Shown: positions 1 to 7,457 of the stretch, piece after piece | Position numbering within the stretch: position 1 is the first letter of the stretch | How the letters are laid out: each line of letters begins with the position of its first letter | Assembly (NCBI RefSeq): GCF_000820145.1 | Contig: NZ_CDBW01000048.1 | Coordinates: 61,377 to 125,376 of the forward strand | DNA: 64,000 bases | Direction: 5' to 3' | Source: Aeromonas sobria | GTDB taxonomy: Bacteria > Pseudomonadota > Gammaproteobacteria > Enterobacterales > Aeromonadaceae | Program-made: the position numbers and the translations under genes | The notes under the pieces: generated by a model | What the model saw: only the letters and a program-made list of their open reading frames with translations | Database searches by the model: none | Told to the model about the DNA's origin: nothing

Positions 1-131
1 TTACCATGTCATCCAACTACAACACCCGCCCCCGTGCCGCCGAAGTATTGGTAGATGGTGCCGAGTCGCACCTGATCCGTGAGCGGGAGCAGTTGGCCGA
101 TCTCTGGCGCGGCGAGCATCTGCTGCCCTGA
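1..131 (+). CDS. lysA: Diaminopimelate decarboxylase, C-terminal fragment
   Basis: The window opens inside a reading frame (codons from base 3) that ends at TGA 129-131. Its last 40 or so residues contain YNTRPRAAEVLVDG and end LADLWRGEHLLP, which matches the C-terminal strand region of LysA as I know it. LysA removes CO2 from meso-diaminopimelate to give lysine, the last step of the DAP pathway, and uses PLP; the catalytic part lies outside the window. The next gene, dapF, makes its substrate, so the order lysA-dapF is functionally coherent and common in Vibrio and Aeromonas relatives. The call rests on the short tail and the neighbour. Confidence 0.85.
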   Translation, partial: TMSSNYNTRPRAAEVLVDGAESHLIREREQLADLWRGEHLLP

Positions 132-142
132 TGACGCAGCGT

Positions 143-340
143 TGGACAACGACTTCATAGTGGTTGATGGTGAATTTTTACAGCCCTAACAGCACAGGAA
201 TGCACGATGTGGATGGATTCTTCCGGGATGCATGGGGCTATGGACAACGACTTCATAGTGGTTGATGGTGAATTTTTACAGCCCTAACAGCACAGGAATG
301 CACGATGTTGATAGATTTTTCCAAGATGCATGGCTTGGGC
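143..340 (+). repeat. 98-bp direct repeat built from the 5' end of dapF
   Basis: Bases 143-210 and 241-308 are identical over 68 bp (period 98). The second copy runs through the dapF start codon at 305. A third, diverged copy of the same unit continues inside dapF from about 336 (tgggcaacgactttatggtg, against tggacaacgacttcatagtg in the outer copies). The unit carries the dapF ribosome-binding region and the codons for the N-terminal MHG..NDF.VVDG stretch, so the lysA-dapF gap consists of repeated, degraded copies of the dapF start. Confidence 0.9.
207..287 (+). pseudogene. 26-codon remnant of a dapF 5' end
   Basis: An ATG at 207 opens 26 codons ending at TAA 285-287. The peptide contains GMHGAMDNDFIVVDG, a recognisable version of the DapF N-terminus KMHGLGNDFMVVDG, and then runs into an unrelated stop. 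It ends 17 bp before the true dapF ATG, so if translated it would lie just upstream of dapF and could affect initiation there. I read it as the truncated start of an old or foreign dapF copy. A further partial copy (from about 142 to TAA 187-189) precedes it. Confidence 0.7.
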
Positions 341-1135
341 AACGACTTTATGGTGGTGGATGGCGTCACCCAGAAGGTCTTTTTCAGCAATGATGTCATC
401 AAGAAGCTGGCAGATCGCCACTTCGGGATCGGCTTTGACCAGCTGTTGCTGGTCGAGCCCCCCTATGATCCGGAACTCGACTTCCACTATCGCATTTTCA
501 ATGCCGATGGCAGCGAGGTGGAGCAGTGCGGCAACGGCGCCCGCTGTTTTGCCCGCTTCGTGCGCCTCAAGGGGCTGATCAACCGGGATCGCATCGCCGT
601 TAGCACCTCTCGTGGCCGCATTATGCTGCAGCTCGAAGGTGAGAATCAGGTCACGGTCAATATGGGGGTCCCCCAGTTTGAGCCGAGCAAGATCCCGTTT
701 CGGGCTCAAAAAGCAGAAAAAACCTACCTGTTGCGGGTGCAGGAGCATACCGTGATGTGTGGCGCTGTCTCCATGGGCAACCCTCACTGCGTCATTGATG
801 TACCGTCGGTTGCCGATGCACCGGTCGCCGTGTTGGGGGCCATCATGGAGCGCAACGAGCGTTTTCCCGAGCGGGTCAACGTCGGCTTCTCAGAGGTGGT
901 CAACGCCAGCGAGATCAAGCTGCGGGTATTCGAGCGCGGGGTCGGTGAGACCCTGGCCTGTGGTACCGGCGCGTGCGCCGCTGTGGTGGTCGGCATCAGT
1001 CAGGGCAAGCTCAAGGAGCGCGTCACTGTCACCCTGCCGGGCGGCAAGCTGACCATCGCCTGGAAGGGGCCTGGGCAACCGGTCTATATGACCGGGCCCG
1101 CCGAGCATGTGTTTGACGGCCAGATAGAGGTGTAG
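305..1135 (+). CDS. dapF: Diaminopimelate epimerase
   Basis: DapF converts LL- to meso-diaminopimelate in the cytoplasm, for peptidoglycan and lysine. The 276 residues match the usual family length. The two catalytic cysteines are visible in the conserved contexts CGNGARCFARF (about residues 76-86) and ACGTGACAAV (about 218-227); the N-terminal MHGLGNDFMVVDG is typical. The start at 305 fits the family N-terminus. The gene lies between lysA and a DUF484-xerC-yigB group, a standard gammaproteobacterial arrangement. Its upstream region is odd: it is made of duplicated fragments of this gene's own 5' end (143-308). Confidence 0.97.
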   Translation: MLIDFSKMHGLGNDFMVVDGVTQKVFFSNDVIKKLADRHFGIGFDQLLLVEPPYDPELDFHYRIFNADGSEVEQCGNGARCFARFVRLKGLINRDRIAVSTSRGRIMLQLEGENQVTVNMGVPQFEPSKIPFRAQKAEKTYLLRVQEHTVMCGAVSMGNPHCVIDVPSVADAPVAVLGAIMERNERFPERVNVGFSEVVNASEIKLRVFERGVGETLACGTGACAAVVVGISQGKLKERVTVTLPGGKLTIAWKGPGQPVYMTGPAEHVFDGQIEV

Positions 1136-1139
1136 GTAG

Positions 1140-1160
1140 AGGGGGCGAATGCCCCCTTTG
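1140..1160 (+). terminator. Weak hairpin after dapF
   Basis: GGGGGC-GAAT-GCCCCC followed by TTT lies five bases after the dapF stop. The T-run is short, so it may attenuate or stabilise the transcript rather than fully terminate, which would leave DUF484 and xerC in the same operon. Confidence 0.45.
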
Positions 1161-1211
1161 CCCATGTTATCGGGGCAGTAAGCCCTGTTTTTCTAATGGA
1201 TCACCCAATTT

Positions 1212-1892
1212 ATGAGCGAGCTCAAACGGCAGGAGCAAGCGGTGGACGAAGCCGCTGTGCTGGAGTACCTGTCCCGTTACCCCGAATTTTTCCAGCGCCA
1301 TGTCACCGTGCTGGACCGGATCCGTATTCCCCATGAACGTAAGGGCTCCGTCTCGCTGGTAGAGCGCCAGCTGGATCGTCAGCGCGAGCGGATTGAGCAG
1401 TTGGAGCTGGAGCTCACCGAGCTGATGGGCATTGCCAGCGAGAACGAGCGGATCTTCCGGGTTTATGCCGATCTCTATGGCGAGCTATACGGTTGCCAGA
1501 CCCTGTTTGAGGTGAGTGCCGTGATGGGCAAGGCCTTTGTCCAGCGGTTGCGGTTGACCGGCCTGCGGCTCTGGCTCAATCCCAAGCTCTTTGCCCTGAG
1601 CGGTCCCGAACAGCGCTTTCTGGCGCAGGGCAAGCAGCTCGAATCCCTGCTGGGTCAGCGTCTTCCTGGGCAGGATTACTACTTTGGCCGCCTGAGCCAG
1701 AGCGAGAAGCAGGCGCTGTTTGGCCACGATGTACTGGTCAACTCGGTCGCCCTGATGCGGCTCGGCGATCTTGGGGTGCTGGCCTTCGCTAGCTCGGATC
1801 CTAGCCACTTCAGCCCGCACAACGACACCCTGCTGCTGGGCCAGTTGGGTCGCTTGCTGCAGTTGCGTCTGCCCGAGTTGACCCGTGGCTAG
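1212..1892 (+). CDS. DUF484 family protein (YigA-like)
   Basis: A 226-residue protein with the features of the DUF484 family found between dapF and xerC in many Gammaproteobacteria. The N-terminus contains YLSRYPEFFQRHVTVLDRI, followed by an acidic, Arg/Glu-rich helix (about residues 55-80) likely to form a coiled coil, then a GAF-like alpha/beta region. No catalytic motif is evident. Its stop overlaps the GTG start of xerC by eight bases, so the two are probably translationally coupled. The function is not established; conserved linkage suggests a role connected with xerC. Confidence 0.88.
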   Translation: MSELKRQEQAVDEAAVLEYLSRYPEFFQRHVTVLDRIRIPHERKGSVSLVERQLDRQRERIEQLELELTELMGIASENERIFRVYADLYGELYGCQTLFEVSAVMGKAFVQRLRLTGLRLWLNPKLFALSGPEQRFLAQGKQLESLLGQRLPGQDYYFGRLSQSEKQALFGHDVLVNSVALMRLGDLGVLAFASSDPSHFSPHNDTLLLGQLGRLLQLRLPELTRG

Positions 1893-2850
1893 GGAATCGG
1901 CCAATACACCGCCAGCCTCTGAGCCGCTGCCGTCAGCACTGGCGGATGAGCTGGCGGCCTTTATCGAATACCTGAGGGTCGAGCGCCAGCTAAGCCCCCA
2001 CACCCGTACCAACTATCAGGGGCATCTCGACGCCATGACCGCCGAGCTGGTGCGACTGGGTCTTTGCGACTGGGGCCAGCTCGATGCGAGTCAGGTGCGC
2101 ACTCTGGTGACCCGGATGCACAAAGGGGGGTTGGCGCCCCGATCGCTGGCCACCAAGGTCTCTGCGCTGCGCAGCTTTTGCGACTGGCAGGTGCGGCAGG
2201 GGCGGCTGACTGCCAATCCGGCTCGTGGCATCGTCACCCCCAAGCAGGGGCGGCCGCTGCCGAAAAACCTCGATGTGGATGAGATGTACCAGCTGCTCAA
2301 CATCACCGATGAGCAGGATCCACTGGCGGTGCGGGATCGCGCCATCATGGAGCTGATGTACTCGTCAGGGCTACGTCTCGCCGAGCTGGTGGGGGTCAAT
2401 CTGGTGGATCTGAAGCTCGACGACCGTCAGCTCAAGGTGACCGGCAAAGGCTCGCGGGAGCGGGTGCTGCCCATCGGCCGGATGGCGGTCGAGTGGTTGC
2501 AGAAGTGGCTCAAGGTGCGCCCGCTGCTGGCCGGGGATGAGAGCGAAGCGCTGTTTCTCTCCAGTCGCAAGCAGCGGCTGTCGGCCCGTTCTGTGCAGGC
2601 CCGCCTCGATGGCTGGGGCAACAAGCAGGCACTGAACGCCCACGTCCATCCCCACAAGCTGCGTCACAGCTTTGCCACCCATATGCTGGAGTCCTCCGGC
2701 GATCTGCGGGCGGTGCAGGAGCTGCTGGGACACGCGGATCTTTCTACCACTCAGATCTATACCCATCTCGACTTCCAGCATCTGGCCAAGGTCTATGACA
2801 GCGCCCACCCAAGGGCCAAGCGTGACCCGGATGCGCAGGAAGATGAATAA
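1885..2850 (+). CDS. xerC: Tyrosine recombinase XerC
   Basis: XerC acts with XerD at dif sites to resolve chromosome dimers. The 321 residues contain an N-terminal SAM-like DNA-binding domain (about 20-110) and a C-terminal catalytic domain with the tyrosine recombinase residues: Arg164 in SSGLRLAEL, His257 and Arg260 in HKLRHSFATH, His283 in LLGHADLSTTQ, and nucleophile Tyr292 in IYTHLDF. The start is GTG at 1885, inside the end of the DUF484 gene. Position between DUF484 and yigB identifies it as XerC rather than XerD or an element integrase. Confidence 0.96.
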   Translation: MARESANTPPASEPLPSALADELAAFIEYLRVERQLSPHTRTNYQGHLDAMTAELVRLGLCDWGQLDASQVRTLVTRMHKGGLAPRSLATKVSALRSFCDWQVRQGRLTANPARGIVTPKQGRPLPKNLDVDEMYQLLNITDEQDPLAVRDRAIMELMYSSGLRLAELVGVNLVDLKLDDRQLKVTGKGSRERVLPIGRMAVEWLQKWLKVRPLLAGDESEALFLSSRKQRLSARSVQARLDGWGNKQALNAHVHPHKLRHSFATHMLESSGDLRAVQELLGHADLSTTQIYTHLDFQHLAKVYDSAHPRAKRDPDAQEDE

Positions 2851-2883
2851 CGGGCTCTGAGCCCCCGTTGCAGAGGAGATCCC

Positions 2884-3594
2884 ATGCACTTCTATCGCCG
2901 CTGGCAGCCGGTTGCTGCCATCTCGTTTGATCTCGATGACACCCTCTATGACAACGGCCCCGCCATCGTGCATGCCGAGCAGTGGATGCTGAGCCATCTG
3001 CGCAGCGAATACCTGGCCACCGCCATGCTCGACAAACCGCGCTGGCTGGCGCTCAAGCGTAGCGTGTTGAAAGATATGCCCGAGCTGCACCACGATGTCA
3101 GTCTGGCGCGCCAGCAGACCATCCGCGCCGCCATGGTCGCGGGGGGCATGGCTGACCAGCAGGCCAGCCGCGAGGCGGAGCAGGTATTTGCCGCGTTTCT
3201 GGCAGAGCGCTCGAAGATCGAGGTGAGTGAGTCAACCCATCAGCTGCTGGCCAACCTGGCCGAACGCTACCCGCTGGTGGTGATCACCAACGGCAATCTG
3301 GATCTGGCGCAGGCAGGGCTGGATCGCTACTTCACGCTGATCTGCAAGGCGGGCGCTGGCACCAGAATGAAACCGGCGGCGGATATGTTTGAGCAGACCC
3401 GAAGCGCCCTCAAACTGCCACCTGAGCAGATCCTCCATGTGGGGGACCATCCCGAGACCGATGTGCTGGGGGCCCGCTTGCATGGCTTTCGTGCCGCCTG
3501 GCTCAATGAGCGGCAGCAGCCGTGGCATTCATTGCAACTGCTGCCAGATGTCGAGATCAATGGGCTGGAGGAGTTGGCCGGGCTGCTGCTTTGA
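2884..3594 (+). CDS. yigB: HAD-superfamily phosphatase YigB
   Basis: A 236-residue HAD hydrolase. Motif I is FDLDDTLYDN (about residues 17-26) with the nucleophile and acid/base Asp, motif II is VVITNGN, the motif III Lys lies in GTRMKPAADMF, and motif IV is HVGDHPETDVLGA. The E. coli orthologue can dephosphorylate 5-amino-6-(5-phospho-D-ribitylamino)uracil, the missing phosphatase step of riboflavin synthesis, and I infer the same activity from family and position after xerC. A good ribosome-binding site (agaggag) precedes the ATG. Confidence 0.92.
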   Translation: MHFYRRWQPVAAISFDLDDTLYDNGPAIVHAEQWMLSHLRSEYLATAMLDKPRWLALKRSVLKDMPELHHDVSLARQQTIRAAMVAGGMADQQASREAEQVFAAFLAERSKIEVSESTHQLLANLAERYPLVVITNGNLDLAQAGLDRYFTLICKAGAGTRMKPAADMFEQTRSALKLPPEQILHVGDHPETDVLGARLHGFRAAWLNERQQPWHSLQLLPDVEINGLEELAGLLL

Positions 3595-3691
3595 GGGTGG
3601 TTACGAGCTTGGCAGCTTGCTGTATTGATCTGGTGACCCATAATTATGAGCAGTTTGCTCCGGCAAACAGATTGGAATACTCATAACATGG

Positions 3692-4525
3692 ATGGACATG
3701 ACTATGCCTACGATCGACTCCTTGCTGGCGGAACCCAAGCTGCTGCCCCAGATCCCGGAAGTGATGCGCGACTTGATTCAGACTTTCAACGAAAAAGACC
3801 CTGATCTGCTTAAGGTCAGTAAATTGATTAACAAGGATCCGGTCATCTCTGCCAAGTTGTTGCGCTTGGCCAACTCGGCCAAATTTGGCAGCAGTCGTCA
3901 GGTCGCTACCGTCAATGAGGCGGCGGTGCGGCTGGGGTTGGCGATGGTGCGTAACATGGTGCTGGCTTGCGGGCTCACCGAATCAGTCAAAGCGGTGCCC
4001 GGCATCAATCTCCAGCACTTCTGGGGTTGTGTTTTCAACGTAGCGGAGCTGGCCCGTCGTCTGGCGGTCAAGAAAGGGATGAAGGGGGAGGAGGTCTTTA
4101 CCTGCGCATTGCTGCACGATCTTGGTCGTCTCATCATGCATGTGGGACTGCCAGAAAATACGGTGAATCACATTCACGATCTGGAGCAGCATAAAGGGCG
4201 AGCCAAGGCGGAGGAGCTGGTGATTGGCTTCAATTATGCTCAGGTCGGGGCGGCGATGGCCAGATACTGGAAGTTTCCAGACACCATCAGCAATGCGGTG
4301 GAGTATCACTACAACCCCATGAAGGCCAAAGAGTTTTCCTCTGAGGCGGGGCTTATCCATCTGGCCATCGTGTTGGCAGCCCAGTCCGATGTGGGGGAAG
4401 AGGCTCCCCCCGAGTGGCCTCAGAGCGTGGCGGAACAACTGGGGCTGACATGGGCCGATTGTGCTGCCCAGTTCAGCGCGCTGCGGGAGCAGGGCAACGG
4501 CTATGCGGGGTTATTGGCAGCCTGA
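3692..4525 (+). CDS. HDOD domain protein
   Basis: A 277-residue protein that is almost entirely an HDOD domain (about residues 15-215). The sequence LLPQIPEVMRDLIQTF, followed by SKLINKDPVISAKLLRLANS, is the characteristic N-terminal helix pair, and LLHDLGRLIMHV retains an HD-like pair. HDOD proteins usually serve as non-catalytic signalling modules in stress, motility or c-di-GMP pathways; no second domain is attached here. The ATG at 3692 is preferred, with in-frame ATGs at 3698 and 3704 as alternatives. It is transcribed alone and ends at a clear terminator. Confidence 0.88.
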   Translation: MDMTMPTIDSLLAEPKLLPQIPEVMRDLIQTFNEKDPDLLKVSKLINKDPVISAKLLRLANSAKFGSSRQVATVNEAAVRLGLAMVRNMVLACGLTESVKAVPGINLQHFWGCVFNVAELARRLAVKKGMKGEEVFTCALLHDLGRLIMHVGLPENTVNHIHDLEQHKGRAKAEELVIGFNYAQVGAAMARYWKFPDTISNAVEYHYNPMKAKEFSSEAGLIHLAIVLAAQSDVGEEAPPEWPQSVAEQLGLTWADCAAQFSALREQGNGYAGLLAA

Positions 4526-4546
4526 GGCGATTCATTTGATGTTACC

Positions 4547-4569
4547 AGGGGCCTATATGGCCCCTTTTT
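4547..4569 (+). terminator. Rho-independent terminator after the HDOD gene
   Basis: AGGGGCC-TATAT-GGCCCCT followed by TTTTT: a perfect seven-base stem and T-run 21 bp after the HDOD stop codon. Confidence 0.85.
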
Positions 4570-4653
4570 CATGACGGAAGAATCTGCAGGCTTGCCAGCC
4601 CGGGAGTGACGGGGCACTCTTTGCCCTTCACTTTCCGTTTGAGAGCCCTTGCC

Positions 4654-5151
4654 ATGATTGCCTCCTCCCGCCTGATCCTGCGCGAAATGATCGCCACCGA
4701 TGCCCCTTTCATTCTTGAACTGCTCAATGACGGTGACTTTTATCGCTACATCGGCGATCGGGGTATTCGCACGCTGGAGCAGGCGCAGGAGTATATCCAG
4801 CAGGGGCCGGCGGTGAGCTATGCCCGCTACGGCCATGGCCTCTATCTGGTGGAACGGAAGGAGGATGGTGCCAGCCTCGGCATTTGCGGTCTGATCAAGC
4901 GCGACACCTTGGAGCAGGTCGATATCGGTTACGCCTTCCTGCCGCAATATCGTGGTCAGGGTTATGCCATTGAAGCGGCGCAGGCTGCCCTTGCCGATGG
5001 CAAAAGCCGGTTGGGGATTGAGCAAGTAGTCGCCATCGTCACCCCGGGCAACGAACGATCCATCGGCCTGTTGGCCAAGCTGGGGCTGGTGCGCAGCCGT
5101 CTGGTCAAGTTGAGCGAAGATGCTGATGGATGCCTGCTGCTGGAGCAGTGA
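4654..5151 (+). CDS. GNAT N-acetyltransferase, RimJ/RimL type
   Basis: 165 residues from the ATG at 4654. The N-terminus IASSRLILREMIATDAPFIL is the RimJ/RimL-type beta1-alpha1 segment, and YAFLPQYRGQGYAIEAA contains the acetyl-CoA-binding Q/RxxGxG/A signature. Members acetylate N-termini of ribosomal proteins or small-molecule amines; the substrate here cannot be told. A longer frame from a GTG at 4606 exists, but the extra residues do not resemble the family. Downstream (5187-5231) there may be a degraded echo of its 3' end. Confidence 0.88.
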   Translation: MIASSRLILREMIATDAPFILELLNDGDFYRYIGDRGIRTLEQAQEYIQQGPAVSYARYGHGLYLVERKEDGASLGICGLIKRDTLEQVDIGYAFLPQYRGQGYAIEAAQAALADGKSRLGIEQVVAIVTPGNERSIGLLAKLGLVRSRLVKLSEDADGCLLLEQ

Positions 5152-5186
5152 TCGGCAAGTCAGAGAATGGGAAAACGACTAGTGAA

Positions 5187-5231
5187 GTGCTGCTCAGGTT
5201 GAACGAGAAGCAAGAGAGTGGGTCTGGATAA
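5187..5231 (+). other. Possible diverged echo of the GNAT 3' end
   Basis: Bases 5190-5207 (ctgctcaggttgaacgag) resemble the in-frame 3' segment of the upstream GNAT gene at 5101-5118 (ctggtcaagttgagcgaa), 89 bp away, and in the same frame would read LLRLNEK against LVKLSED before a TAA at 5229. Similarity is short and the differences are not concentrated at third codon positions, so chance is possible. Confidence 0.3.
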
Positions 5232-5249
5232 AGGGCGAGAGAGGGAGAA

Positions 5250-5277
5250 GCAAAGAGGCCGCCGTGAGTTGCGGCCT
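5250..5277 (-). terminator. Terminator of the small 58-codon gene
   Basis: On the minus strand AGGCCGC-AACTCAC-GGCGGCCT is followed by CTTTGCTTC. It lies 34 bp after the stop of the small minus-strand frame at 5312-5488 and supports that frame as a real transcript. Confidence 0.7.
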
Positions 5278-5311
5278 GTCTGCATCGGGCGCTGCCGGAG
5301 GGCAGGCAGGA

Positions 5312-5488
5312 TCAGTTGAGGTCTTCGATGGAGAACTCGCCAGCGATACCATCACAGGAGATGGCGAAACCGCCGCTGAAGCGGGTGCTGAACTGGATCA
5401 GGAACGCATCGGAATCCTGCTCTTGCGGGGGCAGGTTGATGGGTTTGCTACGACGCAGGGGCTTGTGTGTATGTATGGCTTTCATCAT
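5312..5488 (-). CDS. Small hypothetical protein, 58 residues
   Basis: The frame starts at two adjacent ATG codons (5486-5488 and 5483-5485) and stops at TGA 5312-5314. The peptide begins MMKAIHTHKPLRRSKPINLP and has a basic N-terminal third, a central DSDAFLIQFSTRFSGG stretch and an acidic end SIEDLN. A purine-rich GAGAAA sits about 7 bp before the first ATG, and a terminator follows at 5250-5277. There is no signal peptide or membrane span. I do not recognise a family. The composition (few Leu, varied residues) is unlike a shadow frame, and no long gene competes on the other strand. Confidence 0.6.
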   Translation of the reverse strand: MMKAIHTHKPLRRSKPINLPPQEQDSDAFLIQFSTRFSGGFAISCDGIAGEFSIEDLN

Positions 5489-5918
5489 GGTATTTCTCTA
5501 TATAAATTAAGTGTTTGCTCCTTGTATTGGCAAATGTCAGGTTAATGGACGCGGTTGACTTGGGGATCAACAAGCGCGCAGGAATACCCAGCCCGGTCAG
5601 GGGCGTCTGCACTTTCAAGGAATGCGCCAAAGAGTATGCGGATGCATAGTTCAATGTAGTGGGCAGATCGGGTCTGCACCGTGAGAGCCGGGCAACGCAG
5701 GCAGACAGCCTGACGGTTCTCAAGGCGAGTAAATCAGAGGGAGGTTATGTGTGTACTGGCAGGATTCATCTAACGTTGAAGCATTGCGAACATAATCAGG
5801 GCTGATTAACTAGCCGGGGCGCATTCTCTCCTCGAAATGAATAAAAAGCAAACAATAATTTGGCAATACTCGCTAAAAGTCATTTTTTCTGTGTGTTAAA
5901 CCACCAGCTGACAGTAAC
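5489..5918. other. Gene-free, AT-richer gap
   Basis: About 430 bp between the small minus-strand gene and the antiporter terminator. I see no convincing gene, repeat or RNA. The part nearest 5489 must hold the promoter of the small gene, but no confident -35/-10 pair stands out. Confidence 0.5.
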
Positions 5919-5948
5919 AAAGAGGGCTCCCGATGGGAGCCCTCTTTA
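5919..5948 (-). terminator. Strong hairpin terminator after the antiporter
   Basis: AGAGGGCTCCC-GAT-GGGAGCCCTCT: a perfect 11-base stem with A-runs before and T-runs after, so it could work in both directions. It lies 29 bp beyond the antiporter stop. Confidence 0.85.
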
Positions 5949-5976
5949 GTATTCTGCAAGCAAGTTCCGGGGTGAT

Positions 5977-7254
5977 TCAGTAGTCGCCACAGGCCTTCTT
6001 GGCGGCAGTGATCATAGGTGTAATGGTCATGCCCTGCACCACGATGGAGAACATCACCACCGAGTAGGTCATTACCAGGATCACCTGACGCAGGTCGACG
6101 CCATGCTCCGGGATCATCATGACGCCGGAAGGCAGCGCCAAAGCCATCGCCATGGCCAGACCGCCACGCAGGCCACCCCAGGTGAGGATCCGTACCGAGA
6201 AGGTGTTGTAGCTGCGGAATCTGCGGAAGGCCATATAAGGCAGCGACACGCTGATGAAGCGGGCTGCCAGGCAGAGCGGCACCGCGATGACCAGCAGTAC
6301 CCAGTCATGCCAGGAGAGCTCCAGCAGTACCAGCGCCAGACCGATCAGCAGGAACAGCAGGGCGTTGAGGAACTGATCCATCAACTCCCAGAAGTGGTCC
6401 AGGTGATGACGGCTCTGTTCGGAGAAGCCGGAGTGGCGGGTCCAGTTGCCGATCATGATGCCGGTGACCACCATGGCCAGCGCGCCGGAGACGCCGATCA
6501 TGTTGGCGAAGGCAAAACCGGCGGTCGGGATGCAGAGGGTCAGCAGCAGCTCCAGGGAACCATCGTCGGTGGCGCTGATCATCACGTGGGCGATCAGGCC
6601 CAGCACGGCGCCAAACAGAATGCCGCCGAGGGCTTCATGCAGGAACAGACCGGCCACGCTGCCGAAGGTGGGCTCGACACCGCCAAAGGCCACGGCAAAC
6701 ACGGTGGCGAAGATGACGAGGCCGACACCGTCGTTGAACAGGGATTCCCCTTCGATCTGGATGGCGATCTGGGGTGGTGCTTGCATCTTCTTGACGATGG
6801 CCAGCACCGCAATCGGGTCAGTGGGGGAGATGAGTGCCCCGAACAGCATGCAGTAGACCAGCGGCAGCTCCCAACCCAGCAGCTTGGCGATAAACCAGAA
6901 GCCGTAGCCAATCATGAAGGTGGAGAGCAGGGTCGCCACGATGGAGAGAATGGTGATCTCCCACTTCTGGCTACGCAGCGCCTTGAGGTTGATGCCAAGG
7001 CCACCGGCAAACAGCAGGAAGCCCAGAATCCCTTTAAGCAGGAAGTTCTGGAAGTCGATGCTCTGCATGGTTTTGACAGCAAGAGGTTCCAGATTGAACC
7101 AGCCCAGTTTACCAAACAGCACCAGCAACGCGGAGATCACCATGGAACCGGCGGTGATGGCGATGGTGGTCTGGATCTTCACAACATACTGGTTGGCAAA
7201 GGCGATAAAAATCGCCAACGCTGCCAGAAAACAGAGTGTGTAGTAGACGCTCAT
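5977..7254 (-). CDS. CPA1-family Na+/H+ antiporter
   Basis: A 425-residue inner-membrane protein with 11-13 hydrophobic spans. The central ALISPTDPIAVLAIVKKM and EGESLFNDGVGLVIF segments are the CPA1 (NhaP/NHE) signatures, including the paired acidic residues thought to carry cations. It should exchange cytoplasmic Na+ or K+ for protons. The start is placed at 7254 (MSVYYTLCFLAAL), where the first membrane helix begins; an upstream in-frame extension to 7311 lacks family resemblance. The gene is transcribed alone, divergent from metH. Confidence 0.9.
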   Translation of the reverse strand: MSVYYTLCFLAALAIFIAFANQYVVKIQTTIAITAGSMVISALLVLFGKLGWFNLEPLAVKTMQSIDFQNFLLKGILGFLLFAGGLGINLKALRSQKWEITILSIVATLLSTFMIGYGFWFIAKLLGWELPLVYCMLFGALISPTDPIAVLAIVKKMQAPPQIAIQIEGESLFNDGVGLVIFATVFAVAFGGVEPTFGSVAGLFLHEALGGILFGAVLGLIAHVMISATDDGSLELLLTLCIPTAGFAFANMIGVSGALAMVVTGIMIGNWTRHSGFSEQSRHHLDHFWELMDQFLNALLFLLIGLALVLLELSWHDWVLLVIAVPLCLAARFISVSLPYMAFRRFRSYNTFSVRILTWGGLRGGLAMAMALALPSGVMMIPEHGVDLRQVILVMTYSVVMFSIVVQGMTITPMITAAKKACGDY

Positions 7255-7379
7255 AGTTATTTTTTTCTCATTAGTAGACAGCAAGCACGTATCCCCATGC
7301 GGGACGGGCATAGGGTACTCTCGGGCCCTATGTTACTCATTACCTATAAATGAGTATATCTTGGTGTGTTTGGACTGAT

Positions 7380-7395
7380 AGACGGCTAGATTTCC
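7380..7395. promoter_or_regulatory. Probable tandem MetJ boxes upstream of metH
   Basis: AGACGGCT followed directly by AGATTTCC, to be compared with the MetJ half-site AGACGTCT arranged in tandem. The first box matches 7 of 8 and the second 5 of 8. The site is 62-78 bp before the metH start, as expected for SAM-MetJ repression. No biochemical evidence; judged by eye. Confidence 0.45.
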
Positions 7396-7457
7396 ATTTT
7401 TTTTGTTTGCTGTTAGGATGCTTGTTACGCAGTTGCATGGATGTAGAGGAGCGAGTC

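Noticed and set aside
6103..7353. A 416-codon plus-strand frame over the antiporter
   Set aside because: Translation is a Gln/His/Gly-rich low-complexity string with no hydrophobic core, typical of a frame opposite membrane-protein codons.
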